Assembly (NCBI GenBank): GCA_910587545.1
Contig: CAJUMI010000025.1
Location: 1-24,160 of the forward strand
DNA: 24,160 nucleotides
Source of the DNA: an uncultured Muribaculaceae bacterium
GTDB taxonomy: Bacteria; Bacteroidota; Bacteroidia; Bacteroidales; Muribaculaceae
Direction: 5' to 3'
The position numbers and the translations under genes were made by a program. Positions 1-7,086 of the stretch are shown here, piece after piece. Positions within the stretch are counted from its first letter, which is position 1; each line of letters starts with the position of its first letter. The notes below the pieces were generated by a model, which ran no database searches, was not told the origin of the DNA, and worked only from the letters and a program-made list of their open reading frames with translations.

Positions 1-430
1 CTCATGCCCGTGCCGCCGCCCACGGAGCCCTCCGCAAAGTCCGCCTTGGCGCTCGCAATGGCCTCCAGCACGTGCTCCTCCGTGACGTGGAGGCCCCGGA
101 TGTCGTTGAGGGAGCCGTCGTTGCACTCGCAGACCAGGGGGTTGACGGTGCCGGCGGTGCGCCCGATGTCGGGATTGCGGGCCATGGCGTATTTCACCAG
201 GGCGGTGTAGGCGGTGCCCACGCTGAGGGTGTTGGTGAGGACGATGGGGGTCTCGATGGTGCCCAGCTCCTCCACCTGGATGAGCCCGGCGGTCTTGCCG
301 AAGCCGTTGATGACCGCCGAGGCGGCGAGGACCTTGTCCCGGAAGAGGTCCCCCTGGTGGGGCAGCACGGCGGTGACGCCGGTGTTCACGCCGGCGCCGT
401 CCCGGATGGTGACGTGGCCCACGGTGACCG
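1..430 (-). CDS. Partial DmpA/P1-type aminopeptidase (peptidase family S58), internal fragment
   Basis: Reading the minus strand from about position 430 down to 1 gives an uninterrupted frame of about 141 codons that matches the DmpA/BapA family of self-processing N-terminal-nucleophile aminopeptidases. Visible family motifs, in order, are VGHVTIRDG, NTGVTAVLPH, INGFGKTAGL, TNTLSVGTAY, a TVNPLVCECNDG-type segment, LNDIRG, and finally SVGGGTGM at the window edge. In the family the autocleavage site and nucleophilic Ser lie downstream of the GGGTGM segment, so they fall outside the window. Neither the start nor the stop codon is present. The DNA is clearly richer in GC than the rest of the window and lies opposite to bamA, which begins abruptly at about 428. 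The composition suggests a Clostridia-like donor, but that is inference. The fragment is probably chimeric sequence rather than a real neighbour of bamA. Confidence 0.8.
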
Positions 431-436
431 TGGTTC
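422..436. other. Chimeric junction between S58 peptidase fragment and bamA
   Basis: The S58 reading frame on the minus strand is recognisable down to about 428, and the bamA frame on the plus strand is recognisable from about 428-431. In the bamA frame there is a TGA at 425-427 immediately before the first BamA-like residues (PWFGGKRPNSL). Two internal gene fragments, in opposite orientations and of different base composition, therefore meet within about ten bases with no spacer, terminator or start codon. This fits a misassembly or recombination through a short shared stretch such as ACCGTGG. Confidence 0.75.
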
Positions 437-1501
437 GGCGGCAAACGCCCCAACTCGCTGTCGGTATCGGCGTATTACAGCCGTCAGACCGGAGTCAACT
501 CGTCGTACTATAACTCGACCTGGGCCAATTCGATGAACTATATGGGTTACGGCGGCAACTACCCCGGTTATACAGGCAACTACAACGACTATTATCAGAA
601 CAGCTATCAGGCGTCGTATGACCCTAACAAGGTGCTCCAGATGGTCGGTCTCAACGTGGGCTTCGGCAAACGACTGAAATGGCCCGACGACTGGTTTACG
701 TTCACAGCCGAGTTCGGCTACAACTGGTATTATCTGAAGAACTGGGACTACCTCTACTATATGAACAACGGTACGTCGAACGCGCTCGTGCTCGGTCTGA
801 CGATCGCGCGCCGCTCGATCGACAACCCTCTGTTCACCCGTCGAGGCAGTGACTTCTCGCTCAGTCTCCAGCTGACTCCGCCGGCCTCACTCTTCGGGGG
901 CAAGAAAGACTGGAAGAAACTCAGCGAGGAGAACACTGTCGAGTCGAAGAAGGAACTTTACCGTTGGATCGAATACTGGAAACTCAAGTTCAGATCGCGC
1001 ACCTATACCTCGCTCATCAATCCCGAGACGACGCAATGGACGCCTGTGCTCATGACCCGCGCCGACATCGGTCTTCTGGGCAGCTACAACAAGTATCTGA
1101 AATCGCCGTTCGAGACATTCTATGTTGGCGGTGACGGTATGTCGGGCAGCTATACCTATGCGACTGAGACGATTGCCCTTCGCGGTTACGACAACGGACA
1201 GTTCACGCCGTGGGGCAGCGAAGGCTATGCCTACACGCGTTTCGGTGTGGAACTCCACTTCCCGCTCATGCTTCAGGCGTCAACGACGATCTATGCCCTG
1301 ACCTTTGTCGAGGGCGGTAACGCATGGACTTCGGTCAAGCAGTTCAATCCGTTCAGCATGAAGCGAAGCGCCGGTGCGGGTGTGCGTATCTTTCTGCCGA
1401 TGGTCGGCATGATGGGTATCGACTGGGCGTATGGCTTCGACAAGGTATTCGGCCAGAAGGGCGGCAGTCACTTCCACTTTATCCTCGGACAAGAGTTCTA
1501 A
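428..1501 (+). CDS. bamA: BamA outer-membrane assembly factor, C-terminal beta-barrel part (5'-truncated)
   Basis: This is the C-terminal 357 residues of the Omp85-family insertase that folds beta-barrel proteins into the outer membrane. The frame is open from 428 (PWFGGKRPNSLSVSAYYS), well upstream of the first ATG at 533, so the true start and the POTRA domains are missing at the chimeric junction. Barrel features include alternating aromatic strands, a segment like WTPVLMTRADIG, an FYVGGDGMSG loop, an ETIALRGYDNG motif resembling the conserved RGY(D/E) lid-lock region, and the terminal strand HFHFILGQEF ending in Phe, the usual beta-signal. A Gly/Tyr/Asn-rich stretch near the start of the fragment looks like an extracellular loop. 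The following skp/ompH genes are its normal Bacteroidetes neighbours. Confidence 0.9.
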   Translation, partial: PWFGGKRPNSLSVSAYYSRQTGVNSSYYNSTWANSMNYMGYGGNYPGYTGNYNDYYQNSYQASYDPNKVLQMVGLNVGFGKRLKWPDDWFTFTAEFGYNWYYLKNWDYLYYMNNGTSNALVLGLTIARRSIDNPLFTRRGSDFSLSLQLTPPASLFGGKKDWKKLSEENTVESKKELYRWIEYWKLKFRSRTYTSLINPETTQWTPVLMTRADIGLLGSYNKYLKSPFETFYVGGDGMSGSYTYATETIALRGYDNGQFTPWGSEGYAYTRFGVELHFPLMLQASTTIYALTFVEGGNAWTSVKQFNPFSMKRSAGAGVRIFLPMVGMMGIDWAYGFDKVFGQKGGSHFHFILGQEF

Positions 1502-1589
1502 ACGGTCATGCCGGCAACATTCAAATAAACTTTTGAGCCGCTCGAGCGTCTTATATAGAAACATTCATTCAAACTAAAACAGAAATATA

Positions 1590-2105
1590 ATGAAGAAACT
1601 CATCCTGATCCTTGCTATCGCAGTGGCCGGAACGGTTGGTGCCGCGGCTCAGAAGTTTGCGATGGTCGATATGGAATATATCCTGAAGAATGTTCCAACA
1701 TACGAAATGGCGAACGAGCAGCTCAATCAGCTCTCTCAGCGTTGGCAGAAAGAAGTCGAGGCTGTCGGCAAAGAAGCCGAGACGATGTATCAGAGCTATC
1801 TTTCGGACAAGGTCTTCCTGACCGAGGAGCAGGCAAAGAAGCGAGAAGAAGAGATCGTAGCCAAGGAGAAAGAGGCGACCGAACTGAGGTATAAATATTT
1901 CGGTCCGGAAGGCGAGCTCTACAAAAAACGTCAGTCATTGCTCAAACCGGTGCAAGATGATGTGTACAACGCCATTAAGAAGGTGGCCGATGAGCGCGGC
2001 TATCAGGCGATCTTCGACAGGGCGTCGGCCAGTGACATCATTTATGCGTCTCCGCGAATAGATGTCAGCAACGAAGTGCTCGCAAAATTGGGTTATTCCA
2101 AATAA
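1590..2105 (+). CDS. OmpH/Skp family periplasmic chaperone, first copy
   Basis: A 171-residue protein with a clear Sec signal peptide (MKKLILILAIAVAGTVGAAA, cleavage probably just before QKFA). The mature part starts with the family beta-strand QKFAMVDMEYIL and continues as a long charged coiled coil (about residues 40-125). It ends with the typical C-terminal segment ADERGYQAIFDRASASDIIYASPRID-like, which packs into the trimeric body. Skp proteins hold unfolded outer-membrane proteins in the periplasm and pass them to BamA, and the location 88 bases after bamA fits. Length is normal for the family. Identification is by architecture and motif. It is less certain which of the two copies corresponds to which paralogue in other Bacteroidetes. 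Confidence 0.92.
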   Translation: MKKLILILAIAVAGTVGAAAQKFAMVDMEYILKNVPTYEMANEQLNQLSQRWQKEVEAVGKEAETMYQSYLSDKVFLTEEQAKKREEEIVAKEKEATELRYKYFGPEGELYKKRQSLLKPVQDDVYNAIKKVADERGYQAIFDRASASDIIYASPRIDVSNEVLAKLGYSK

Positions 2106-2111
2106 AATTAT

Positions 2112-2119
2112 TACTTTTA
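2112..2119 (+). promoter_or_regulatory. Possible -7 element upstream of the second ompH
   Basis: TACTTTTA in the 68-base gap between the two ompH genes differs at the last base from the Bacteroidetes -7 consensus TAnnTTTG. I see no convincing TTTG -33 element at the right distance, so this may only be AT-rich spacer. Confidence 0.2.
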
Positions 2120-2173
2120 CACGTCGAAATCAATCAGCAAAAAATTAACTTAAAATCATAAACAGAAAATATC

Positions 2174-2680
2174 ATGTTGAAAAGAATTATCCTTGCAATC
2201 GCAGTAATCTTTCCTATGAGCATCTTCGCTCAAAAATTTGGCGTCGTGAACCTTGACGAGGTCTTCAAGGCAATGCCTGAAACAGCACAGATGACCGCAA
2301 GTCTCGATGAGGCTTCGAAAAAATATGGCACAGAATTCGAACAGTTGCAGCAGGAGTTCCAGAAACTCTATGCCGAGTTCCAGACTCTCAGCCAGGATCC
2401 TACGACTCCCGAGAGCATCAAGCAGCGCCGTATCTCAGACATTCAGGAGCGTCAGCAGAAGATCGAACAGTTCAGAGCTACAGCCCAGCAGGATCTCGAA
2501 CGTCTCCAGCAGCAGCTTGCAGAGCCGATCAACAGAAAGATGCTTGAGGCTGTGCAGGCAGTAGGTCAGGAAGGCGGCTTTACTTTCGTACTGCCGAAAG
2601 ACCAGACACTGCTTCTCTATCAGGGATCTACCGTCATTGACGTCACCAACGACGTAAAGGCTAAGCTCGGACTGAACTAA
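2174..2680 (+). CDS. OmpH/Skp family periplasmic chaperone, second copy
   Basis: A 168-residue protein with a signal peptide (MLKRIILAIAVIFPMSIFA, cleavage before QKFG). The mature N-terminus QKFGVVNLDEVFKAMPE is followed by a Gln/Glu-rich coiled coil (about residues 45-120, many QQ and LQQ repeats) and the C-terminal strand block GGFTFVLPKDQTLLLYQGS. It has the same architecture as the gene just upstream, but the coiled coil is richer in Gln and the overall sequence has diverged, so the pair is an old tandem duplication and not a recent one. The inferred role is as holdase for unfolded outer-membrane proteins. A strong hairpin terminator follows directly, so this gene ends the bamA operon. 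In other Bacteroidales I recall murI following here, but it is absent. Confidence 0.92.
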   Translation: MLKRIILAIAVIFPMSIFAQKFGVVNLDEVFKAMPETAQMTASLDEASKKYGTEFEQLQQEFQKLYAEFQTLSQDPTTPESIKQRRISDIQERQQKIEQFRATAQQDLERLQQQLAEPINRKMLEAVQAVGQEGGFTFVLPKDQTLLLYQGSTVIDVTNDVKAKLGLN

Positions 2681-2701
2681 GACCGGCAGCGCAAACGATA
2701 T

Positions 2702-2740
2702 TGGCGGTGTGTCAAGGCTGATACACCGCCATTGTTTTTA
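2702..2740 (+). terminator. Intrinsic terminator after the bamA-ompH operon
   Basis: TGGCGGTGT (2702-2710) pairs perfectly with ACACCGCCA (2723-2731). The stem extends inward through a G-T wobble and three more pairs (2711-2714 with 2719-2722), leaving a four-base AGGC loop. It is followed by TTGTTTTTA. It sits 22 bases after the second ompH stop. Confidence 0.85.
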
Positions 2741-2940
2741 GATACCATTCCCCAATATATTAAAGCCGGGGACGCATATCTCTGAGTGGTTTTTGTCTTG
2801 TGATGAAGGAGTGTGGCCGTAGCTACGTGACTGAAGAACAAGGCAGGACGCGCCGGAGATAATATGCGATGATAAGGTAGTTGCTTATTAAAACTGCGTT
2901 TTAGGAGTTTTGCGTCGGCGCAGGGCGTGGAACAGGAAAA

Positions 2941-2965
2941 AGTTATCAACATAGTGTTGATAACT
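2941..2965. repeat. Perfect 11-bp inverted repeat (operator-like or paired DnaA-box-like)
   Basis: AGTTATCAACA (2941-2951), spacer TAG, then TGTTGATAACT (2955-2965) is a perfect dyad upstream of tdk. Each arm contains TTATCAACA, one base from the DnaA box TTATCCACA. As DNA it could bind a dimeric regulator or two DnaA monomers in inverted orientation. It lies about 40 bases upstream of the putative -7 element, a reasonable place for an operator. No T-run follows, so it is unlikely to be a terminator. Confidence 0.6.
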
Positions 2966-3004
2966 ATTTGAGGGTGGAGATGGTGAGCAATGGCAAAATG
3001 TTGC

Positions 3005-3012
3005 TAACTTTA
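3005..3012 (+). promoter_or_regulatory. Possible -7 element for the tdk operon
   Basis: TAACTTTA, 37 bases before the tdk ATG, matches the Bacteroidetes TAnnTTTG element except for the last base. The only upstream TTTG (2967-2970) is too far away to be a normal -33 element, so the call is weak. Confidence 0.3.
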
Positions 3013-3049
3013 CACAATGGTTAAACTCTAAAATTAATCATCGCAAAGA

Positions 3050-3727
3050 ATGTATAGGAAAGGCAAATTATATTTCCGCTACGGAACAATGGGATCGGCC
3101 AAAACCGCTCTTCTGCTCACCACGGCCTATAACTTCGAAGAACGCGGCATCGAGTATCTCTGCATGAAGCCGGTGATTGATACGCGCGAAGCAAAGAATG
3201 TGATCAGATCACGCATAGGCATCGAGCGAGAATGCCGGTGGATCTATCATGACACCAATCTCTACGATCTTGTGAAGGATATCTATCGAGAGACCGGAAA
3301 GGTGATCGAATGGTTTCTGGTCGACGAGGCCCAGTTTCTGACCGAGGCTCAGGTCGACCAGCTTTCGAGGGTGGTTGATGATTTTGGCAGCAATGTGGTT
3401 TGCTACGGTCTGCGGACAGACTTCAAGACGCATCTGTTCGAGGGCTCGCGTCGGTTGTTTGAGATCGCCGATACGATCGATGAGATCAAGTCGACCTGCA
3501 ACTGCGGCCATAAGACGATAGTCAACGCACGAATCGACGCCAACGGCGATTTCGTGGAAGAAGGCGCGCAGGTGGAGATCGGCGGCGACGACCGGTATGT
3601 GGCGGTGTGCCGCAAATGCTGGCGCAACAAACGCATCGAGCAGAGCTCGCGCGGCACTCTGCCATTCTTTGACGAAGAGACGGCCTGCGAGACTGACAAT
3701 ATGGAAAAGACGATTGAAAAGTTATGA
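3050..3727 (+). CDS. tdk: Thymidine kinase, type II
   Basis: A 225-residue cytosolic enzyme that phosphorylates thymidine to dTMP in the salvage pathway. The P-loop GTMGSAKT is at residues 12-19, the Walker B/catalytic motif DEAQF at 92-96, and the YGLRTDF lasso-side motif at 119-125. The structural zinc site is supplied by C150, C152, C187 and C190 (CNCG ... CRKC), so all hallmarks of the small tetrameric TK family are present. Length is slightly above the family norm because of a short charged tail. The start at 3050 is supported by the conserved strand (KLYFRYGTMGSAKT) beginning directly after it. Its stop overlaps the next start as ATGA, which suggests translational coupling. Confidence 0.96.
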   Translation: MYRKGKLYFRYGTMGSAKTALLLTTAYNFEERGIEYLCMKPVIDTREAKNVIRSRIGIERECRWIYHDTNLYDLVKDIYRETGKVIEWFLVDEAQFLTEAQVDQLSRVVDDFGSNVVCYGLRTDFKTHLFEGSRRLFEIADTIDEIKSTCNCGHKTIVNARIDANGDFVEEGAQVEIGGDDRYVAVCRKCWRNKRIEQSSRGTLPFFDEETACETDNMEKTIEKL

Positions 3728-4176
3728 TAGTCTGTGATATAAAGGATGCACAAAGGTTAAGGTGTCTGAGTCCGCTGATGGCCGAGGCCATAGACTGGCT
3801 TCAGAGCTACAGGGCCGAGGACTTCGAGAAAGGGAGTGTCGCGGCCGGAGCGTCGGGCATTATAAGGATCAACTCCGAGGAACCCCATCTGAGGGCTCCC
3901 GAAGCGGCGGAGCTTGAGGCACACCGCCGTTATATCGATATCCATGTTCCGCTCAAGAGCAGCGAGACGATAGGGTGGGCCTCGTTGAGCGGGCTGAAAT
4001 ATCCTCACGGCGAGTATGACGGGGAGCGAGACATCTGTTTCTACGGCGACTCTGCCACGATAATGCTGCATGTGAGAGTAGGGCAGATGGCCGTATTTTT
4101 TCCCGAGGACGCGCACGCTCCCAACATCGGCATCGGCACACACCGTAAACTTTGTATAAAGATACCTGTTGAATAA
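3724..4176 (+). CDS. YhcH/YjgK/YiaL family protein (DUF386)
   Basis: A 150-residue cupin-fold protein of the YhcH/YjgK/YiaL family, some members of which are linked to sialic acid or sugar catabolism. Characteristic motifs are HRRYIDIHVPL (67-77), with H67, D72 and H74 as likely metal ligands, the ICFYGDS strand (about 104-110) and MAVFFPEDAHAP (122-133) with H131. The start overlaps the tdk stop by four bases (ATGA). No sugar kinase, epimerase or transporter lies nearby, so the context gives no substrate. Family assignment is firm, and biochemical function is unknown here. Confidence 0.9.
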   Translation: MIVCDIKDAQRLRCLSPLMAEAIDWLQSYRAEDFEKGSVAAGASGIIRINSEEPHLRAPEAAELEAHRRYIDIHVPLKSSETIGWASLSGLKYPHGEYDGERDICFYGDSATIMLHVRVGQMAVFFPEDAHAPNIGIGTHRKLCIKIPVE

Positions 4177-4181
4177 GCAGC

Positions 4182-4946
4182 ATGAAGATAAGGCATAAGA
4201 TCGCGGTTTTGATGATTTCGGCAGTGCTTGGCGCGGCTGTGGCGAGCGCCATGCGGTTTGACGATGAGTCTCTTGACTACAAGGTCAACTATAAGTGGGG
4301 TCTGATCCACAAGCAGGCGGGCCATGCGACATTGTCGCTCCGAAACGAGGGACCTAATTATTATGTGCGTCTGACGGCGGCTTCCGAACCGTGGGCCGAC
4401 CGTTTTTTCGAGGTTCGCGATACGCTCAACGGTGTGATAGAGCGTGAGGGTTTCCGCTCGACTTTCTATGAAAAGATCGCTCATGAAGGTGGCGAGGACA
4501 AGTATGACACCGTCACTTTCAGCTATGACGGCAGCAAAGTCACCGGCAAGTGTACCCGTCGGGTTGTCAAGAAAGGCAAGGAGCGGGTCAATCAACAGAT
4601 AGAGCTTGAGGCCGAGGGTACGACCGTCGATATGATGAGTGCCTATTACTATATGCGGTCGCTGCCCTATGGGAGCTGGGCCGCGGGCCAGTCAGAAACC
4701 ATCACGATATTCTCGGGCAAGCGCAAAGAGGATCTTACTATAAAGTATCACGGCATAGAGGACGTCAAGGCTGACAGGAAGACGTTCAGATGCTATCACA
4801 TAACGTTTATATTCACGTCGGACGGCGGCAAGAAAACGTCAGACGATATGGATGCGTGGATAAGCGCCGACGCGCGCCGGATACCGGTGAGGCTCGAGGG
4901 CAAGCTGCCTGTCGGCAAGGTGCATTGTGTCTATACGGGTCAATGA
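4182..4946 (+). CDS. DUF3108 domain-containing secreted protein
   Basis: A 254-residue protein with a Sec signal peptide (hydrophobic residues 7-22, cleavage likely after ASA at 21-23). The mature part is beta-rich with the DUF3108 pattern: LDYKVNYKWGLIHKQAG near its start, FEVRDTLNGVI, FRSTFYEKIAHEGG, a basic middle (RRVVKKGKER), YYYMRSLPYGSW, and the closing DAWISADARRIPVRLEG strand. Proteins of this kind are periplasmic or outer-membrane associated and of unknown function. The gene lies 5 bases after the YhcH-family gene and 25 before rpoN, so it is probably co-transcribed with them. Confidence 0.87.
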   Translation: MKIRHKIAVLMISAVLGAAVASAMRFDDESLDYKVNYKWGLIHKQAGHATLSLRNEGPNYYVRLTAASEPWADRFFEVRDTLNGVIEREGFRSTFYEKIAHEGGEDKYDTVTFSYDGSKVTGKCTRRVVKKGKERVNQQIELEAEGTTVDMMSAYYYMRSLPYGSWAAGQSETITIFSGKRKEDLTIKYHGIEDVKADRKTFRCYHITFIFTSDGGKKTSDDMDAWISADARRIPVRLEGKLPVGKVHCVYTGQ

Positions 4947-4971
4947 TATAAACTGAATTTGCGTCAGGGAA

Positions 4972-6423
4972 ATGGCAACGGGTGACAGATTGAAAATCGA
5001 ACAGCAATCGAAATTGCAGCAGCGTCTCAATCCGCGTCAGGTGATCTTCGGGCGTTATCTCGAGATGACGGCTCCTGAGATAGAGGACGAGGTGCGTCGG
5101 GCTGTCGACGAAAATCCGGCGCTTGAGGTTGTGGGCGATCATGCAGACGTCAGTAGCGAAGAGTCGGAGCAGGACAGTTTCGGTGAAAGCGCCGAGCAAC
5201 TTCAGCTTGCCGACTACGGCAGTGAGGACGATGTGCCGACCTACCGTCCGGAGGCCGTTAACCACAATCAGGATATGCCCGAGGCTCATGATTTCCTTAC
5301 ATCCGGCGATGACCGGTCGCTGATGGAAGTCATGATGGCGCAGCTTGCCGATATCGATCTCAGCGAACGGGAGCATACGATAGCCGAATATATCATCGGA
5401 AATCTCGACGACAACGGTTATATGACGCGGTCGCTGTCGGACATAGCCGACGATGTGGCGATCGCCGAGGATATGTATGTCGATACGGCCGAGGTCAAGA
5501 AGGTGTTCAGGAAGATCAGGGAACTTGATCCGGCGGGAATCGGAGCAGTCGATCTGCGCGACTGTCTGCTGCTTCAGATCGACAGGTACCCGACTACGCT
5601 CACTACGCGGATAGCCCGCGAGATAATCGCCGACTGGTTTGATCTTTTCTCAAAAAAGCATTTCGATCAGCTCAGGAGTCATATCGGGGTCGATCAGGAA
5701 GAAATGCACTCAGCCCTTGATTTTATCAGGGGGCTCAATCCCAAGCCCGGGGGGCTGATCGAAGGCTCGACGGTCAACGACCGTCTGCGACATATAATAC
5801 CGGATTTTTCGGTGGATGTCGACAGTGACGGCAGGGCGACTGTCAGCCTGCTCAACAATGTGCCCGAACTCGCGATCGAGGAGAGTTTCGTTATCGACGA
5901 CAGCGCGGTCAGGCCCACGCGGCGCGACGCCGAGGCTCTGGCCTTTATCAAGCGTCGTCACGACGACGCTTCGGCTTTCATAGAGATGATGAAGATGAGG
6001 GCCGAGACGCTGATGGCGGTGATGAAGACTATAGTCAAGATACAGCGTCGCTTTTTTGAGACTGATGACCGTTCGGCAATCAGACCTATGATAATCAAGG
6101 ATATATCTGCCGAGACGGGGCTGAATATATCGGTGATCTCCCGTGCCGCGGCAGGGAAATATGTGATGACAGCCCACGGGGTGTATCCGTTGAAGATGTT
6201 CTTTAACGAGCGACCAAAGGACGATGTCGACACTTCGTCGCACGAGATACTGGCGGCTCTCGCCGAGATCATCGACGGCGAGGACAAGAGCCGGCCGCTG
6301 AGCGATGAGGCGTTGGGCGAGCGTCTGTCAGCCAAGGGCTATGTCATAGCCCGGCGGACGGTCACAAAATACCGCGAACGCCTCGGTCAGCCTGTGGCAA
6401 GACTCAGAAGACAATTTAAATAA
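4972..6423 (+). CDS. rpoN: RNA polymerase sigma-54 factor
   Basis: A 483-residue sigma-54. It has the Gln/Leu-rich region I (IEQQSKLQQRLNPRQ, about residues 8-22) that contacts activators, then an acidic region II (about 55-115) and the core-binding domain with ELDPAGIGAVDLRDCLLLQ (about 185-203). A helix-turn-helix block follows (DISAETGLNISVISRAAAGK), and the signature RpoN box ARRTVTKYRE is at 460-469, where it reads the -24 element. Length matches the family (about 480). It directs transcription that needs AAA+ enhancer-binding activators, and no such activator gene is in this window. The upstream gap is short, so it is probably read from the tdk promoter. The start at 4972 fits because region I begins directly. 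Confidence 0.97.
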   Translation: MATGDRLKIEQQSKLQQRLNPRQVIFGRYLEMTAPEIEDEVRRAVDENPALEVVGDHADVSSEESEQDSFGESAEQLQLADYGSEDDVPTYRPEAVNHNQDMPEAHDFLTSGDDRSLMEVMMAQLADIDLSEREHTIAEYIIGNLDDNGYMTRSLSDIADDVAIAEDMYVDTAEVKKVFRKIRELDPAGIGAVDLRDCLLLQIDRYPTTLTTRIAREIIADWFDLFSKKHFDQLRSHIGVDQEEMHSALDFIRGLNPKPGGLIEGSTVNDRLRHIIPDFSVDVDSDGRATVSLLNNVPELAIEESFVIDDSAVRPTRRDAEALAFIKRRHDDASAFIEMMKMRAETLMAVMKTIVKIQRRFFETDDRSAIRPMIIKDISAETGLNISVISRAAAGKYVMTAHGVYPLKMFFNERPKDDVDTSSHEILAALAEIIDGEDKSRPLSDEALGERLSAKGYVIARRTVTKYRERLGQPVARLRRQFK

Positions 6424-6424
6424 C

Positions 6425-7072
6425 ATGATAATGGATGAAAAACGACAACATACGGCTCTTGAGCGCGTGGCGCAGGTGTTAAGCGATATGTTTTCGCCGA
6501 TAGTGCTGCCGATCTATATGATGGCCGTGGCGATGTGGGTTTCGCCGCTGGTAGCGGTGCCCGAGAAGACCCGTTTCGTGATGACCGGAGTGGTCGCCGC
6601 ACTGACGGCTGTTATCCCTACGGCGGTGATACTCGCGCTCATAAGGCTCGGCAAGGTCAAGGATGTGAGTCTGTCGTCGCGATCCGAACGTATGATTCCT
6701 TACACGGTCAGCATATTGTGCTACGCCGCGACTGCAGTGGTTCTCTATTCAGTCCGTGCGCCGATGTGGCTGTGCAGCTTTTATCTGGGCGCCGGAGCGA
6801 CATCGGTCGTCGCTGCGCTCATAACCGGAAAATGGAAGATCAGCGCCCACTCGTCGGCAGTCGGCGGCGTCGCCGCGGCTCTGATATGGATGGGCTTCAA
6901 GGACATGCTGCTCTTCGGAACGCCTTATTGGGTCAGCGGGGGCATAGTGCTCTGCGGCTTTGTCGGCACATCGCGTCTGATCCTTTGTCGTCACACGCCG
7001 GCCCAGGTATTTGCCGGCTATGCTCTCGGCGCTGCCTCGGTGACGGCAATGTTATTGTTGTTTGCAAATTAA
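6425..7072 (+). CDS. PAP2-like integral membrane phosphatase-family protein
   Basis: A 215-residue protein with about six predicted membrane segments. It carries degenerate PAP2 motifs: SSRSERMIPY (84-93) for motif 1, WKISAHSS (137-144, H142) for motif 2, and SRLILCRHTPAQVFAGY (183-199, R184 and H190) for motif 3. In classical PAP2 enzymes the motif 3 His is followed by a supporting Asp; here that position is Gln194. Such proteins act on lipid phosphates, but this divergent Bacteroidetes type has no proven substrate that I know of. The start ATG at 6425 is one base after the rpoN stop, and ATG 6431 is an equally good alternative. It is followed 14 bases later by purE. Confidence 0.75.
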   Translation: MIMDEKRQHTALERVAQVLSDMFSPIVLPIYMMAVAMWVSPLVAVPEKTRFVMTGVVAALTAVIPTAVILALIRLGKVKDVSLSSRSERMIPYTVSILCYAATAVVLYSVRAPMWLCSFYLGAGATSVVAALITGKWKISAHSSAVGGVAAALIWMGFKDMLLFGTPYWVSGGIVLCGFVGTSRLILCRHTPAQVFAGYALGAASVTAMLLLFAN

Positions 7073-7086
7073 ACGTAAATGTATAT

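Larger units (their letters stand above)
2741..3049. other. Intergenic stretch before tdk with no supported gene
   Basis: About 310 bases with no convincing gene. A 91-codon minus-strand frame (2677-2952) crosses the terminator and shows no recognisable domain. The segment contains a 10-bp palindrome CGTAGCTACG (2818-2827), a short AAAAC/GTTTT hairpin in the 2890-2903 area, the 11-bp inverted repeat at 2941-2965, and a near-consensus -7 element at 3005-3012. The section 2790-2930 has a texture reminiscent of repetitive intergenic elements, but multiple copies cannot be shown from this window. Confidence 0.5.

Noticed and set aside
72..536. Plus-strand frame of 154 codons rich in Gly, Val and Asp
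   Set aside because: It is the antisense of the S58 peptidase frame, which has clear family motifs on the minus strand. The plus frame also runs across the chimeric junction.
2677..2952. Minus-strand frame of 91 codons in the tdk upstream gap
   Set aside because: It overlaps the bamA-operon terminator and part of the inverted repeat, has no recognisable domain, and has no credible start context.
2941..2965. Replication origin based on DnaA-box-like 9-mers
   Set aside because: Only two boxes are present, both with a mismatch, without an AT-rich unwinding region or dnaA-type neighbours. It is kept only as an operator-like repeat.
2991..3005. Sigma-54-like site TGGCAAAATGTTGCT upstream of tdk
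   Set aside because: The distance between the GG and GC elements is one base short of the strict -24/-12 spacing, and no enhancer-binding activator gene is present.
6535..7086. Upstream extension of the purE frame by 184 codons
   Set aside because: The extension lies inside the PAP2-like gene in another frame and has no domain. The PurE family N-terminus begins at the ATG at 7087.
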